Source: Aeromonas bestiarum (GTDB taxonomy: Bacteria > Pseudomonadota > Gammaproteobacteria > Enterobacterales > Aeromonadaceae). From it: a DNA stretch of 64,000 nt. Where the stretch lies: assembly GCF_000819745.1 (NCBI RefSeq), contig NZ_CDDA01000012.1, forward strand, positions 186,001 through 250,000, given 5' to 3'. A program made the position numbers and the translations under genes. Positions 12,188 through 20,666 of the stretch are shown piece after piece; the first letter of the stretch is position 1; the number at the start of each line of letters is the position of its first letter. Below the pieces are notes generated by a model. It made no database searches and was not told where the DNA came from. It saw nothing but the letters and a program-made list of their open reading frames with translations.

Positions 12188-13552
12188 ATGTCCCCAAAAA
12201 CCATCTTCGCAAGCGTGGCCCTGGTGATCGCCCTGGGTTCACTGGAAAAGAGCATAGTCACCACCCCCTTGCCCATCATAGGCGCCGAGCTGAACGCCGG
12301 CGCCGCCCTCACCTGGGTAGTCACCGCCTACCTGCTGGCGGCCACCGCCGCCCTGCCCATTTACGGCAAGCTGAGCGACATGTTCGGCCGGGTGCGCATG
12401 CTCAACATCGGCATAGGCCTGTTTCTGGCAGGCTCTGTGGCCTGCGGCCTGGCCCAGGATCTGCCGACCCTGCTGGCGGCCCGCGTGCTGCAAGGGCTGG
12501 GGGGCGGCGGCCTGATTGCGCTCGCCTTCACCGTCATCGCCGACAGCATACCGCCGCGGGAGGTGGGCAAGTATCAGGGCTACATCTCGGCCGTCTATGC
12601 GGTCTCCAGCATCGCCGGGCCCCTGCTCGGTGGCTACTTCACCGAGCAGCTGAGCTGGCGCTGGATCTTCTGGATCAACCTGCCGCTCGGGGCGCTTGCG
12701 CTCTGGCTGGTGAACCGCAACCTGGGCCACCTCAATGTGCGTCGCCACAGTCGCTTCGACTGGAAGGGGGCGGCGCTGCTGATCACCGTCACCACGCTGA
12801 GCCTGCTGCTGCTCTCGCCCGAGACGGCGCTGCCCGCCATCTGGCTGGCGGCAGGACTGGCGATAGCCCTGCTGCTGCTGATCCTGGTGGAGCGGCGCGC
12901 CCATGACCCCATATTACCTGCCCATCTGGTCCGGCTGCCCGGCTATCTGGTGAGCGTGCTGCTGGCGCTGGCCTCCCAGCTGCTGATGTTTGCCGTGCTG
13001 GTCTATCTGCCGTTGCAGATGCAGTGGCAGAAGGGGATGGGAGCCAGCGAGAGCGGTCTCTACATGGTGATCTTCATGGTCTGCATCACGGCGGGAGCCT
13101 TCGTCGGCGGCAAGCTGATCGGCCGCACCGGTTACTACAAACGCTTCGTGGTGGTGGGCTTCGCCTTGTCGGCGCTGGCGCTGTGGCAGATCCATTTCGA
13201 TGTCTGGGCCAATCTGGGGCTGGGCTTCGCCGGTCTGGGGCTGGGCCTGGTGCTGCCGGCGCTCTCCGTGGTGGTGCAAAATGCCCTGCCACGGGAAGAT
13301 CGCGGCATCGGCATGTCCCTGTTCAACTTCGGCCGTGAGCTGGGGGGCGCGGTCGGGGTCGCCATCTGTTCCGTGCTGTTCCATGCCGCCCTGCCGGCCG
13401 GCACCAGCCACAACCTGGCCAGCCTGAGCCCGGCCGAGCTGGCCCCGGGTTTCAGTGCCACCTATATCGGCATGGCGCTGATCGCCACCGCCGCTTTCCT
13501 TATCACGCTGCTGGCGTTGAAACGCCACGAGCTGGCCAGCATCCACGCCTGA
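12188..13552 (+). CDS. MFS transporter, DHA2 (EmrB/QacA) type
   Basis: A 454-aa multi-span membrane protein. It has ITTPLPIIGAEL-like residues in TM1, the motif A region GKLSDMFGRVRML, RVLQGLGGGGLI (motif B) and GPLLGGYFTEQLSWRWIF (motif C). These are marks of DHA2-family drug:proton antiporters with 14 spans, though the chain is somewhat short. The substrate is unknown. It is transcribed alone; a strong bidirectional hairpin lies after the stop. Confidence 0.85.
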   Translation: MSPKTIFASVALVIALGSLEKSIVTTPLPIIGAELNAGAALTWVVTAYLLAATAALPIYGKLSDMFGRVRMLNIGIGLFLAGSVACGLAQDLPTLLAARVLQGLGGGGLIALAFTVIADSIPPREVGKYQGYISAVYAVSSIAGPLLGGYFTEQLSWRWIFWINLPLGALALWLVNRNLGHLNVRRHSRFDWKGAALLITVTTLSLLLLSPETALPAIWLAAGLAIALLLLILVERRAHDPILPAHLVRLPGYLVSVLLALASQLLMFAVLVYLPLQMQWQKGMGASESGLYMVIFMVCITAGAFVGGKLIGRTGYYKRFVVVGFALSALALWQIHFDVWANLGLGFAGLGLGLVLPALSVVVQNALPREDRGIGMSLFNFGRELGGAVGVAICSVLFHAALPAGTSHNLASLSPAELAPGFSATYIGMALIATAAFLITLLALKRHELASIHA

Positions 13553-13579
13553 GCAAGCGTCGACATGCAATAAATAGCA

Positions 13580-13610
13580 AGAGGGCTCCCCGCAGGGAGC
13601 CCTCTTTGTT
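13580..13610 (+). terminator. Bidirectional terminator between MFS and nifJ
   Basis: Stem GAGGGCTCCC/GGGAGCCCTC (13581-13590 with 13595-13604) with T-rich sequence after it. It lies between convergent genes and can serve both. Confidence 0.85.
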
Positions 13611-13640
13611 ATCCGGTTTCACTGGTCGCTGGCAGCTTGA

Positions 13641-16600
13641 TCACTCCTGCGAGGGGGCCTCCTTGCCGGCGAGCTGGCTCAGCCAGGCGAAGCGGCGGTT
13701 TGCATCCAGCTCTGCCTCCCGGTAGAGCTGGGTGGCGATCTCCGGCAGCTGGCGCTCCAGCCGCTTGAAGCGGGGCTCCTGCTGCAGGGTCTCGGCCAGC
13801 GAGGCGTTTGGCGCCCGGGAGTCCAGCGCCAACGGTGCCTTGCCCTCCTCGCTGCGACGGGGGTCGTAGCGGTAGAGCGGCCAGAAGCCGGTGGCGGTCA
13901 GCTGCTTCATCTGTTCGTGGCTCTGGGCCAGATCGTAGCCGTGCTCCTCGCAGGGGCTGTAGGCGATGATGAGGGACGGGCCCGGATAGGCTTCCGCCTC
14001 CTGAATGGCCTTCACAGTCTGGTTCATCTGGGCGCCGAGGGAGATCTGCGCCACATAGACGTGGCCATACATCATGATGCTGGCACCGAGATCCTTGCGT
14101 CCCTTGCGCTTGCCCTGCTCGCCAAACTTGGTGATGGCGCCGAGCGGCGTCGCCTTGGACTGCTGACCGCCGGTGTTGGAGTAGCACTGGGTGTCGAGCA
14201 CCAGCACATTGATGTTCTCCCCCAGACTCAGCACGTGGTCGAGCCCGCCGAAACCGATGTCATAGGCCCAGCCATCGCCGCCGATGAGCCAGACCGACTT
14301 GTCCACCAGGTGATCCGCATCCCGGGCCAACTCAGCGGCGCCCGGCTCGGTGCGACCCTGCAGCAGGCTGCGCAGTTGCGCGATGTGGGCCCGTTGCTCG
14401 GAGACCGGCAGGCTGGCGTCTTGCAGCCCCTGTTGCAGCTTGGCCGGGACTGCGTCCCCCAGGCCGGCCAGCAGGCGGCGTACCCGATCGCGATGCTGAT
14501 CGACGGTGAGCCTGAAGCCCAAGCCAAATTCGGCGTTGTCTTCGAACAAGGAGTTGGCCCAGGCCGGGCCACGGCCCTCGGCGTTGGTGGTGTAGGGGGT
14601 GGTGGGCAGGTTGCCGCCATAAATCGACGAGCAGCCGGTGGCGTTCGCGATCAGCAGCCTGTCCCCGTAGAGCTGGGTCAGCAGCTTGATGTAGGGGGTC
14701 TCGCCGCAGCCGGAGCAGGCGCCCGAGTATTCGAACAGCGGCGAGATGAGCTGGGAGGTGCGAATGTCGATGCGCTCCAGCTGCTCGGCCGTGCGCTCAG
14801 GGAGGTCCAGGAAGAAGTCGTAGTTCGCCTTCTGGGCCTCAAGGTGATCCAGCCGGGAGGCCATGTTGATCGCCTTGCGGCTCGGATCGGTGCGGTCCTT
14901 GGCCGGGCAGACCTCGACGCAGAGGTTGCAGCCGGTGCAATCCTCAGGCGCCACCTGCAGCACATATTGCTGGCCGCGCATGTCGCGGGCCTTCACATCC
15001 AGCGCGTCCAGGGTCGCGGGGGCACCCTCCAGCGCGTCCTTGTCCACCACCTTGGCGCGGATGGCCGAGTGCGGGCAGGCGGCCACGCAGTAGTTGCACT
15101 GGGTGCAGAGATCCGCCTGCCAGATGGGCACCTCCTTGGCGATGTTGCGCTTCTCCCAGCGGGTGGTGCCCACCGGCCAGGTGCCGTCCGGCGGGAAGGC
15201 GGAGACCGGCAGGCTGTCGCCGAGCCCCGCCAGCATGGCGGCGGTGACGGTCTGGACGAAGTCGGGGGCCTTGGCCGACACCACGGGTGGGCGCTGGTGG
15301 CTGGAGTGATCGAGCACCTGCAGCGGTACCGGGATCAGTGCCTCGCAGGTGGCGGCCAGCGCCTGCCAGTTGCGCTCGACCAGCTCGGCGCTCTTGTTGC
15401 CATAGCTAGCTGCGATGGCCTGCTTGAGCAACTCGGTGGCCTCTGCCGGCGGTATGATGGCGGTCAGCTGGAAGAAGGCCATCTGCATCACGGTATTGAT
15501 GCGGCTACCGAGCTGGCACTCCCGGGCAATCCTGGCGGCGTTGATGGTGTAGAGGCGGGCGCATTTCTCGCGCAGCACCTGTTGCACCTCCTGCGGCAGC
15601 CGCTGCCAGATCTGATCGGCGTCGTAGGGGCTGTTGAGCAGGAAGATGCCGTTCGGCTTGAGCCGCTCCGCCATCTGGTACATGTCGATGAATTGCCACT
15701 GGTGGCAGCCGATGAAGTCCGCCTCGTCCACCAGGTAAGCCGATTGCACCGGCCGCTCATTTACCCTCAGGTGGGAGACGGTGAGGCCCCCCGCCTTCTT
15801 GGAGTCGTAGACGAAATAGCCCTGAGGATAGAGCTCTGTGTGGTTGCCGAGGATCTTGATGCTGTTCTTGGCCGCCGAGACGGTGCCGTCGCTGCCAAGG
15901 CCGTAGAACAGCGCCTCCAGCTTGCTCTGGCTTGGATAATCCAACGTCGGCAGCGGCAGGGAGAGGCCGGTGACGTCGTCGAAGATGCCGACGGTGAAGC
16001 GCGGCCTTGGATTGTCCAGCATCAGCTCGTCGAAGATGGCCTGCACGCAGGCCGGATTGAACTCCTTGGAGGAGAGGCCGTAGCGGCCGCCGATGACCCG
16101 CGGCAGGCTGGCGCGCTCGCCCCGGCTGACCGCCTCGGCCAGCGCGCTCATCACGTCCAGATAGAGCGGCTCGGCCTGGGCACCCGGCTCCTTGGTGCGA
16201 TCCAGCACCGCAATCTTGCGGGCACTCTCGGGAATGACAGCCAGCAGATGCGAGGCTGAGAAGGGACGGTAGAGGCGCACCTTCACCAGTCCCACCTTCT
16301 CCCCTTGCTCAATCAGCCGCGCTATCACTTCCTCACAGGTGCCGATGGCGGAACCCATCAGCACCAGCACCCGCTCGGCTTGCGGGTGACCCACATATTC
16401 GAACGGCTGGTAGTGGCGCCCGGTTTGTTCGCCGAAGGCTTGCATCGCCTCGCTCACGTGGCGGTAGGCGTCGTCATACCAGGGGTTGGTGGCCTCCCGG
16501 CACTGGAAATAGGTGTCCGGGTTGGCGGCGGTGCCGCGAATGACAGGGTGATCCGGGCTCAGGGCGCGATCGCGGTGGGCACGGATGGCCGCTTCCGGCA

Positions 16601-17171
16601 GCAGGGCACGCAGGGTGTCGTCCGCCAACGGCACTATCTTGGTGATCTCGTGGGAGGTGCGAAAACCGTCGAAGAAGTGGATGAAGGGCAGCCGGCTGTT
16701 GAGGCTGGCGACCTGGGCGATCAGGGCGAAGTCCTGGGCCTCCTGCACGTTGCTGGCGCAGAGCATGGCGCAGCCGGTCTGGCGTACCGCCATCACGTCC
16801 GAGTGATCGCCGAAGATGGACAAGGCATGGGTCGCGACGGTGCGCGCCGCCACATGGAGTACGAAGGGAATGAGCTGACCCGCCAACTTGTAGAGGTTGG
16901 GGATCATCAGCAGCAGGCCCTGGGACGAGGTAAACGAAGTCGCCAGCGCGCCTGTCTGCAAGGCGCCGTGGACGGTGGCGATGGCCCCTCCCTCCGACTG
17001 CATCTCCACCACACGAGGCACGTCGCCCCACAGATTCTTGCCCCGATCGCTCGACCAGGCCGACGCCTGCTCCGCCATGCTGGAGCTGGGGGTGATGGGG
17101 TAGATGGCGATGACTTCGCTGGTGCGGTACGCCACTGAGGCGACCGCGTTGTTACCGTCTGTGGTGATCAT
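13641..17171 (-). CDS. nifJ: Pyruvate:ferredoxin (flavodoxin) oxidoreductase
   Basis: Single-chain PFOR of 1176 aa, the usual length. It oxidatively decarboxylates pyruvate to acetyl-CoA and passes electrons to ferredoxin or flavodoxin. Domain order seen: N-terminal TPP/pyruvate domains (AIYPITPSSSMAEQ), gamma domain, two 4Fe-4S motifs CTQCNYCVAACPHSA and CTGCNLCVEVCP, GACSGCGETPY for the third cluster, and TPP-binding GGDGWAYDIGFGG with CYSNTGGQ. The start MITTDGNNAV at 17171 is preferred over an upstream TTG. A weak FNR-like TTGAT-N4-ATGAC (17390-17403, minus) lies about 220 bp upstream; anaerobic control is plausible but unproven. Confidence 0.95.
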   Translation of the reverse strand: MITTDGNNAVASVAYRTSEVIAIYPITPSSSMAEQASAWSSDRGKNLWGDVPRVVEMQSEGGAIATVHGALQTGALATSFTSSQGLLLMIPNLYKLAGQLIPFVLHVAARTVATHALSIFGDHSDVMAVRQTGCAMLCASNVQEAQDFALIAQVASLNSRLPFIHFFDGFRTSHEITKIVPLADDTLRALLPEAAIRAHRDRALSPDHPVIRGTAANPDTYFQCREATNPWYDDAYRHVSEAMQAFGEQTGRHYQPFEYVGHPQAERVLVLMGSAIGTCEEVIARLIEQGEKVGLVKVRLYRPFSASHLLAVIPESARKIAVLDRTKEPGAQAEPLYLDVMSALAEAVSRGERASLPRVIGGRYGLSSKEFNPACVQAIFDELMLDNPRPRFTVGIFDDVTGLSLPLPTLDYPSQSKLEALFYGLGSDGTVSAAKNSIKILGNHTELYPQGYFVYDSKKAGGLTVSHLRVNERPVQSAYLVDEADFIGCHQWQFIDMYQMAERLKPNGIFLLNSPYDADQIWQRLPQEVQQVLREKCARLYTINAARIARECQLGSRINTVMQMAFFQLTAIIPPAEATELLKQAIAASYGNKSAELVERNWQALAATCEALIPVPLQVLDHSSHQRPPVVSAKAPDFVQTVTAAMLAGLGDSLPVSAFPPDGTWPVGTTRWEKRNIAKEVPIWQADLCTQCNYCVAACPHSAIRAKVVDKDALEGAPATLDALDVKARDMRGQQYVLQVAPEDCTGCNLCVEVCPAKDRTDPSRKAINMASRLDHLEAQKANYDFFLDLPERTAEQLERIDIRTSQLISPLFEYSGACSGCGETPYIKLLTQLYGDRLLIANATGCSSIYGGNLPTTPYTTNAEGRGPAWANSLFEDNAEFGLGFRLTVDQHRDRVRRLLAGLGDAVPAKLQQGLQDASLPVSEQRAHIAQLRSLLQGRTEPGAAELARDADHLVDKSVWLIGGDGWAYDIGFGGLDHVLSLGENINVLVLDTQCYSNTGGQQSKATPLGAITKFGEQGKRKGRKDLGASIMMYGHVYVAQISLGAQMNQTVKAIQEAEAYPGPSLIIAYSPCEEHGYDLAQSHEQMKQLTATGFWPLYRYDPRRSEEGKAPLALDSRAPNASLAETLQQEPRFKRLERQLPEIATQLYREAELDANRRFAWLSQLAGKEAPSQE

Positions 17172-17579
17172 GAGTTGTCCACTTGCTATGCCAGTTTGAA
17201 GGCCGGTTGCAGGCAACCGGCCATGGATAGGTCGCAGGCATAGTAAGAGGGTTGGAGAGAAGGCATCAAACGGGATAAATAATCAGTGAATACATCTTTT
17301 ATTCATTGTCCGCTCCCTGAACGCAATGGGAGCTATTTGCCTCAACGCATTTGGCGGTGGATATGAGCAAGCTGAAGTGCGCTTTTTATGTCATATAAAT
17401 CAATAGATTAAGAGGCTTCATCGCGAGAGCTGACCCTGGTATGAGGGTCAGCGAGTATGGTGTGAGTGGGAAGCGTGCGGGCTGGCAGTGCCGGCACAGT
17501 GAGATATGGGGCCGCCGATCCTGGCGGATGGGCGGCCCGTGTTGGGATGGGCGTGGGCCCGGAGTACGCGCTCCCTTTT
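17172..17579. other. Intergenic region upstream of nifJ
   Basis: A 408-bp gap between nifJ and the next minus-strand gene. It holds an inverted repeat GCTGACCCT/AGGGTCAGC (17429-17452) that may end the upstream transcript but lacks a T run. AT-rich stretches near 17275-17310 and 17380-17410 are suited to a nifJ promoter. No gene is visible. Confidence 0.5.
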
Positions 17580-18716
17580 TCAGCCGGCGGGCTTGACGGG
17601 GCGCAGCAGGGCAATGGCGCTGCCGAACAGCAGCATGGCCAGCAGTGCCATGGCCAGGGGCCCTGCGCTGTAGGCGAACCCGGCGACGGCGGACCAGAGC
17701 GCGACCCCGAGGTGCATCATGGTCATCGCCAGCGACATCAGCATGCCTCTGTGAGCACCGGAGAGCTGCGCAATATAGCCCTGCAGCGCGGGCGATCCTA
17801 TGCCACCCGCCAGCGCCCACAGCAGCAGTATCGGCAGCATGAGTTGCCCGGCTGGAGCGAGATAGAAGCAGACGCTGACCAGCAGGCAGACCATCAAGGC
17901 CAGGCGCATCAGGGTGCGCCCGCTTTCGACCCGGCCAGAGAGGCGGGGCATCAGCAGGTTGCCGGCGACGCTGATGACGCCAAGCAGGGCGTACAAGCCC
18001 CCCACGGACCCGATGGACCACTCCTGGGTATCGCGCAGGTGCTGACCGACGAGATTGAACAGACCTATGCCGCCGCCAAGGCCCAGGCACATGGCCAGCA
18101 GGGCCCCGACCGCGCCCGGGATGGCCAGCAGGCGGGGGCCCTTGTCCTCCCGATGCGCAGCCGATTTTTCTGCCGGATCTTGACCTGCGGGCAGCAAGGC
18201 CAGCGCCGCCGCCACACCCCAGGCGCACACGCCGAGCAGGATGAAGGCAGCGCGCCAGGAGAGCCATTGGGTCAGCAGAGCCCCGACGGCCGGGCTCGCT
18301 ATCATGCCCAGGGTCAGGCCTGCCTGGACCCAGGCAATGCGCTTCATGGCATCTGTTCCCGCGCTGTCTGCGGCCATGGCAAAGGCGATGGGCAGCATGC
18401 CGGCGCTGGCGAGGCCGGTGAGCACCCGGCTTGCAAGCCCCCATTCAAAGCTTTCCACCAGACCCGTGACCACAGAGGCGGCGCCAAACAGCAGGGTGGC
18501 AGGGAGCATCACCTTCATTCGGCCCAGACGATCCGAGAGGGTACCCAGCAAGGGGGCTATCATCGCCAGCGCCAGGCTGTAGGCCGTAATGAAGAGGGTC
18601 ACACGCTCGGGCTGAACCCCCAGCTCCCGGCCTATGGGCGCCAGTATGGGGCCCAGCATAAGTTCATCGGCACCCACCAGGAATGCAATAAAAAATAGCA
18701 ATATTTTCAATGACAT
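17580..18716 (-). CDS. MFS transporter, downstream partner of an ABC-F gene
   Basis: A 378-aa membrane protein of the DHA1-like MFS type with about 12 hydrophobic segments. ITAYSLALAMIAPLLGTLSD and RLGRMKVML form the TM2-TM3 loop motif A; a second-half repeat is visible (LLMPRLSGRVESGRTLM). The start MSLKILLFFIAFLVGADE at 18716 begins ten bases after the end of the ABC-F gene, so the two share an operon. The context suggests efflux of the same compound class the ABC-F protein protects against; that is inference. Confidence 0.8.
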   Translation of the reverse strand: MSLKILLFFIAFLVGADELMLGPILAPIGRELGVQPERVTLFITAYSLALAMIAPLLGTLSDRLGRMKVMLPATLLFGAASVVTGLVESFEWGLASRVLTGLASAGMLPIAFAMAADSAGTDAMKRIAWVQAGLTLGMIASPAVGALLTQWLSWRAAFILLGVCAWGVAAALALLPAGQDPAEKSAAHREDKGPRLLAIPGAVGALLAMCLGLGGGIGLFNLVGQHLRDTQEWSIGSVGGLYALLGVISVAGNLLMPRLSGRVESGRTLMRLALMVCLLVSVCFYLAPAGQLMLPILLLWALAGGIGSPALQGYIAQLSGAHRGMLMSLAMTMMHLGVALWSAVAGFAYSAGPLAMALLAMLLFGSAIALLRPVKPAG

Positions 18717-18726
18717 ATCTTCTACC

Positions 18727-20286
18727 TTAACGATGCTCAATGTGGTCGGCGGCGGTGAGGGACGGGATCTCCACCACCCGATCCGGCCAGTGGGCGATGA
18801 ACTCCCGTTCGTGGCAGACCAGCACCACAGTACCTGGATAGTCCTGCAACGCCTGTTGCAGGGCAGCTTTGACGCCGGCATCCAGGTGTGTGGTCGGTTC
18901 ATCCAGCACCAGCAGGTTGCTGGGTTGCAGGGCCAGTCGGCACAGCTTCACCCTGGTCTGCTCGCCACCACTGAGGGAGGCAATCGGCTGCACGGCCTGC
19001 TTTCCCGTGATGCCAAACCGCGCCAGATGCTGCCGGGCCGCCTTGTCATTCACGCCCGGGCACACAGCTTTCACCAGATTGACAGGTGTGGCATCCGGGT
19101 AGCGCCAGCACAGCGCCTGCTCGAAATAACCGAGCTTGAGCGCCGGTGACAGGGCGAGCTGACCGGCCAGCGCGGGCAGTTCCCCCACCAGGGTTTTCAG
19201 CAGGGTGGACTTGCCTATGCCGTTGAACCCGGCAATCACCAGCTTGTCGCCACGGCTCAGGGTCAGAGAGATGGGCGCCAGCAGGGGGCCTTGATAGCCA
19301 ATGACCAGTTTCGAGGCGGCGATCAGCTGCTGGCCATTGTGCGGGGCCGAGCGAAACGAGAAGGAGAGGGGCTTCTCCTGCTCAGGTGCGGCCAGCCTGT
19401 CTATGCGTGCCAGCTGCTTCTTGCGGCCATTGGCGATGCTGGCATTGACCCCGGCCCCGTTTTTGTCGATGAACCGTTCCAGCTTGTCGATATGTCGCTG
19501 CTGCGCCAGATATTGCTTCCCGTGGGCGGCATCCTCGCTGGCTTTCTGGGCCATGGCCTTGTCGACATTGCCCTTGAATTTGCGGATTTGCTGCCTGTCT
19601 ATGTCGCAAATGGCCGTGGCAATCCGGTTCAGGAAGGCCTGGTCGTGGGAGACCAGCATAAAGGCTCCCTTGAAGCCGCCCAGATAGTCCGCCAGCCAGT
19701 CGAGGTGACGGGTATCCAGATAATTGGTCGGCTCGTCCAGCAGCAGGACATCCGGCGCGAGCAACAGCAGGCGGGCCAGCATGACCTTGTGCCTTTGTCC
19801 GCCGCTCAATTCCCCCAGCCGGGTATGCATGCCCAATGGCGTGATCCCCAGGCCATCAGCCACCGCATCTATGTGGCTGTCGATCTGATAAAACGACCGG
19901 TTTTCCAGGCTGGCCTGAAGGGTGGCGGCGCGTGCCAGATGACGGGCTTGGGCACTTTTCGCCGGGCAGGCGTAGATGGCCATCATCTCGGCCTCCTGCC
20001 GGTAGAGATCCGCAAAGGCGGATTGCAGCTGATCGCGCACCCTGATCTGCGGATCCATCTCGCCATGCTGATCCAGATAACCGAGGCGCACCGCGGGCTG
20101 CCAGAGGATGTCGCCTCCGTCGGGCAACAACTCCGCCTGCAGCAGTTTGAGCAGGGTGCTTTTCCCCGCGCCGTTTTTGCCCGTGACGCCGATATGCTCA
20201 CCGGCGAAGAGGGTGAAGTTGGCCTGCTGGTAGAGGGTCTTGTCACCCAGGTGACAAGTCAGGTTTTGAATGGTGAGTAAATTCAT
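18727..20286 (-). CDS. ABC-F family ATPase, probable ribosome protection protein
   Basis: A 519-aa cytosolic protein with two ABC ATPase domains and no membrane part. First domain: Walker A GVTGKNGAGKST (about 33-44), signature LSGGQRHKVMLARLLL, Walker B VLLLDEPTNYLD. A charged linker follows, with KKQLARIDRLAAPEQEK. Second domain: AGFNGIGKST, LSGGEQTRVKL and LLVLDEPTTHLDAG. The tandem layout is that of ABC-F translation or antibiotic-resistance factors; it does not look like EttA, Uup, YheS or YbiT at the N-terminus. A promoter, a short leader frame and two terminators precede it, and an MFS gene follows. Drug resistance is inferred. Confidence 0.82.
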   Translation of the reverse strand: MNLLTIQNLTCHLGDKTLYQQANFTLFAGEHIGVTGKNGAGKSTLLKLLQAELLPDGGDILWQPAVRLGYLDQHGEMDPQIRVRDQLQSAFADLYRQEAEMMAIYACPAKSAQARHLARAATLQASLENRSFYQIDSHIDAVADGLGITPLGMHTRLGELSGGQRHKVMLARLLLLAPDVLLLDEPTNYLDTRHLDWLADYLGGFKGAFMLVSHDQAFLNRIATAICDIDRQQIRKFKGNVDKAMAQKASEDAAHGKQYLAQQRHIDKLERFIDKNGAGVNASIANGRKKQLARIDRLAAPEQEKPLSFSFRSAPHNGQQLIAASKLVIGYQGPLLAPISLTLSRGDKLVIAGFNGIGKSTLLKTLVGELPALAGQLALSPALKLGYFEQALCWRYPDATPVNLVKAVCPGVNDKAARQHLARFGITGKQAVQPIASLSGGEQTRVKLCRLALQPSNLLVLDEPTTHLDAGVKAALQQALQDYPGTVVLVCHEREFIAHWPDRVVEIPSLTAADHIEHR

Positions 20287-20300
20287 GGTGCTACATCCAT

Positions 20301-20339
20301 AAAAAACGGGGGGCGGTACTTGGCGTACCGGCCCCCCGT
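20301..20339 (-). terminator. Intrinsic terminator just upstream of the ABC-F start
   Basis: On the minus strand a very stable hairpin (ACGGGGGGC with GCCCCCCGT, plus inner GGTAC/GTACC and a one-base bulge) is followed by six T. The T run ends 14 bases before the ABC-F ATG, so it would stop transcription of the operon unless disrupted. Confidence 0.85.
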
Positions 20340-20378
20340 TTCAAGCAATATTGAAACTTTGTCCTGAATATCAGAAAC

Positions 20379-20410
20379 AAAAAGGCCGGCGATGAAGCAT
20401 CTCGCCGGCC
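20379..20410 (-). terminator. Second leader terminator of the ABC-F operon
   Basis: Minus-strand hairpin GGCCGGCGA/TCGCCGGCC (9-bp stem) followed by five T. It lies about 190 nt after the proposed promoter and upstream of the start-proximal terminator. It could instead be read as a distant terminator for the upstream gene. Confidence 0.75.
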
Positions 20411-20517
20411 TGAGTCTCCTGTTTTCATCAGATGCGGGGCCGCCTCCCTGTGAGAGGGCATGCACGCAGCTGATGAAGATTCAGAAGAGGAATGGCTCCG
20501 GGCAACACTTCATCGTG

Positions 20518-20571
20518 TTAGTGCACGGAGCACAGCCTCCTGACAGAGCATTTGAACAGGATGTACAACAT
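20518..20571 (-). CDS. Possible 17-aa leader peptide of the ABC-F operon
   Basis: Open frame ATG to TAA encoding MLYILFKCSVRRLCSVH, beginning about 25 nt after the predicted transcription start. Short basic or hydrophobic leader peptides upstream of ABC-F and erm genes act as antibiotic sensors in other bacteria. No good Shine-Dalgarno sequence is seen. A second short frame (10 aa, 20481-20513) follows. Coding status is speculative. Confidence 0.3.
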   Translation of the reverse strand: MLYILFKCSVRRLCSVH

Positions 20572-20602
20572 GGAAAAGCGGTCCAACAAAAATTCTGGTC
20601 GC

Positions 20603-20631
20603 AAAGTACACAGAACCCGCCTGCGAGTCAA
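20603..20631 (-). promoter_or_regulatory. Sigma-70 promoter of the ABC-F/MFS operon
   Basis: Minus-strand TTGACT (20631-20626), exact 17-bp spacing, then TACTTT (20608-20603). It lies about 320 bp before the ABC-F start and just beyond the end of the upstream gene. Confidence 0.6.
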
Positions 20632-20666
20632 ATGACCGTCGGTTGAACATTTGGCTCAAGCGCTCG

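Noticed and set aside
13917-16259. Long plus-strand open frame opposite nifJ
   Set aside because: It mirrors nifJ codons and has a low-complexity Gly/Val/Ala/Leu composition. nifJ has all its motifs in place.
20283-20465. 60-codon minus-strand frame through the ABC-F leader hairpins
   Set aside because: It reads through both terminators and shows no protein character. The hairpins explain the conservation-like structure better.
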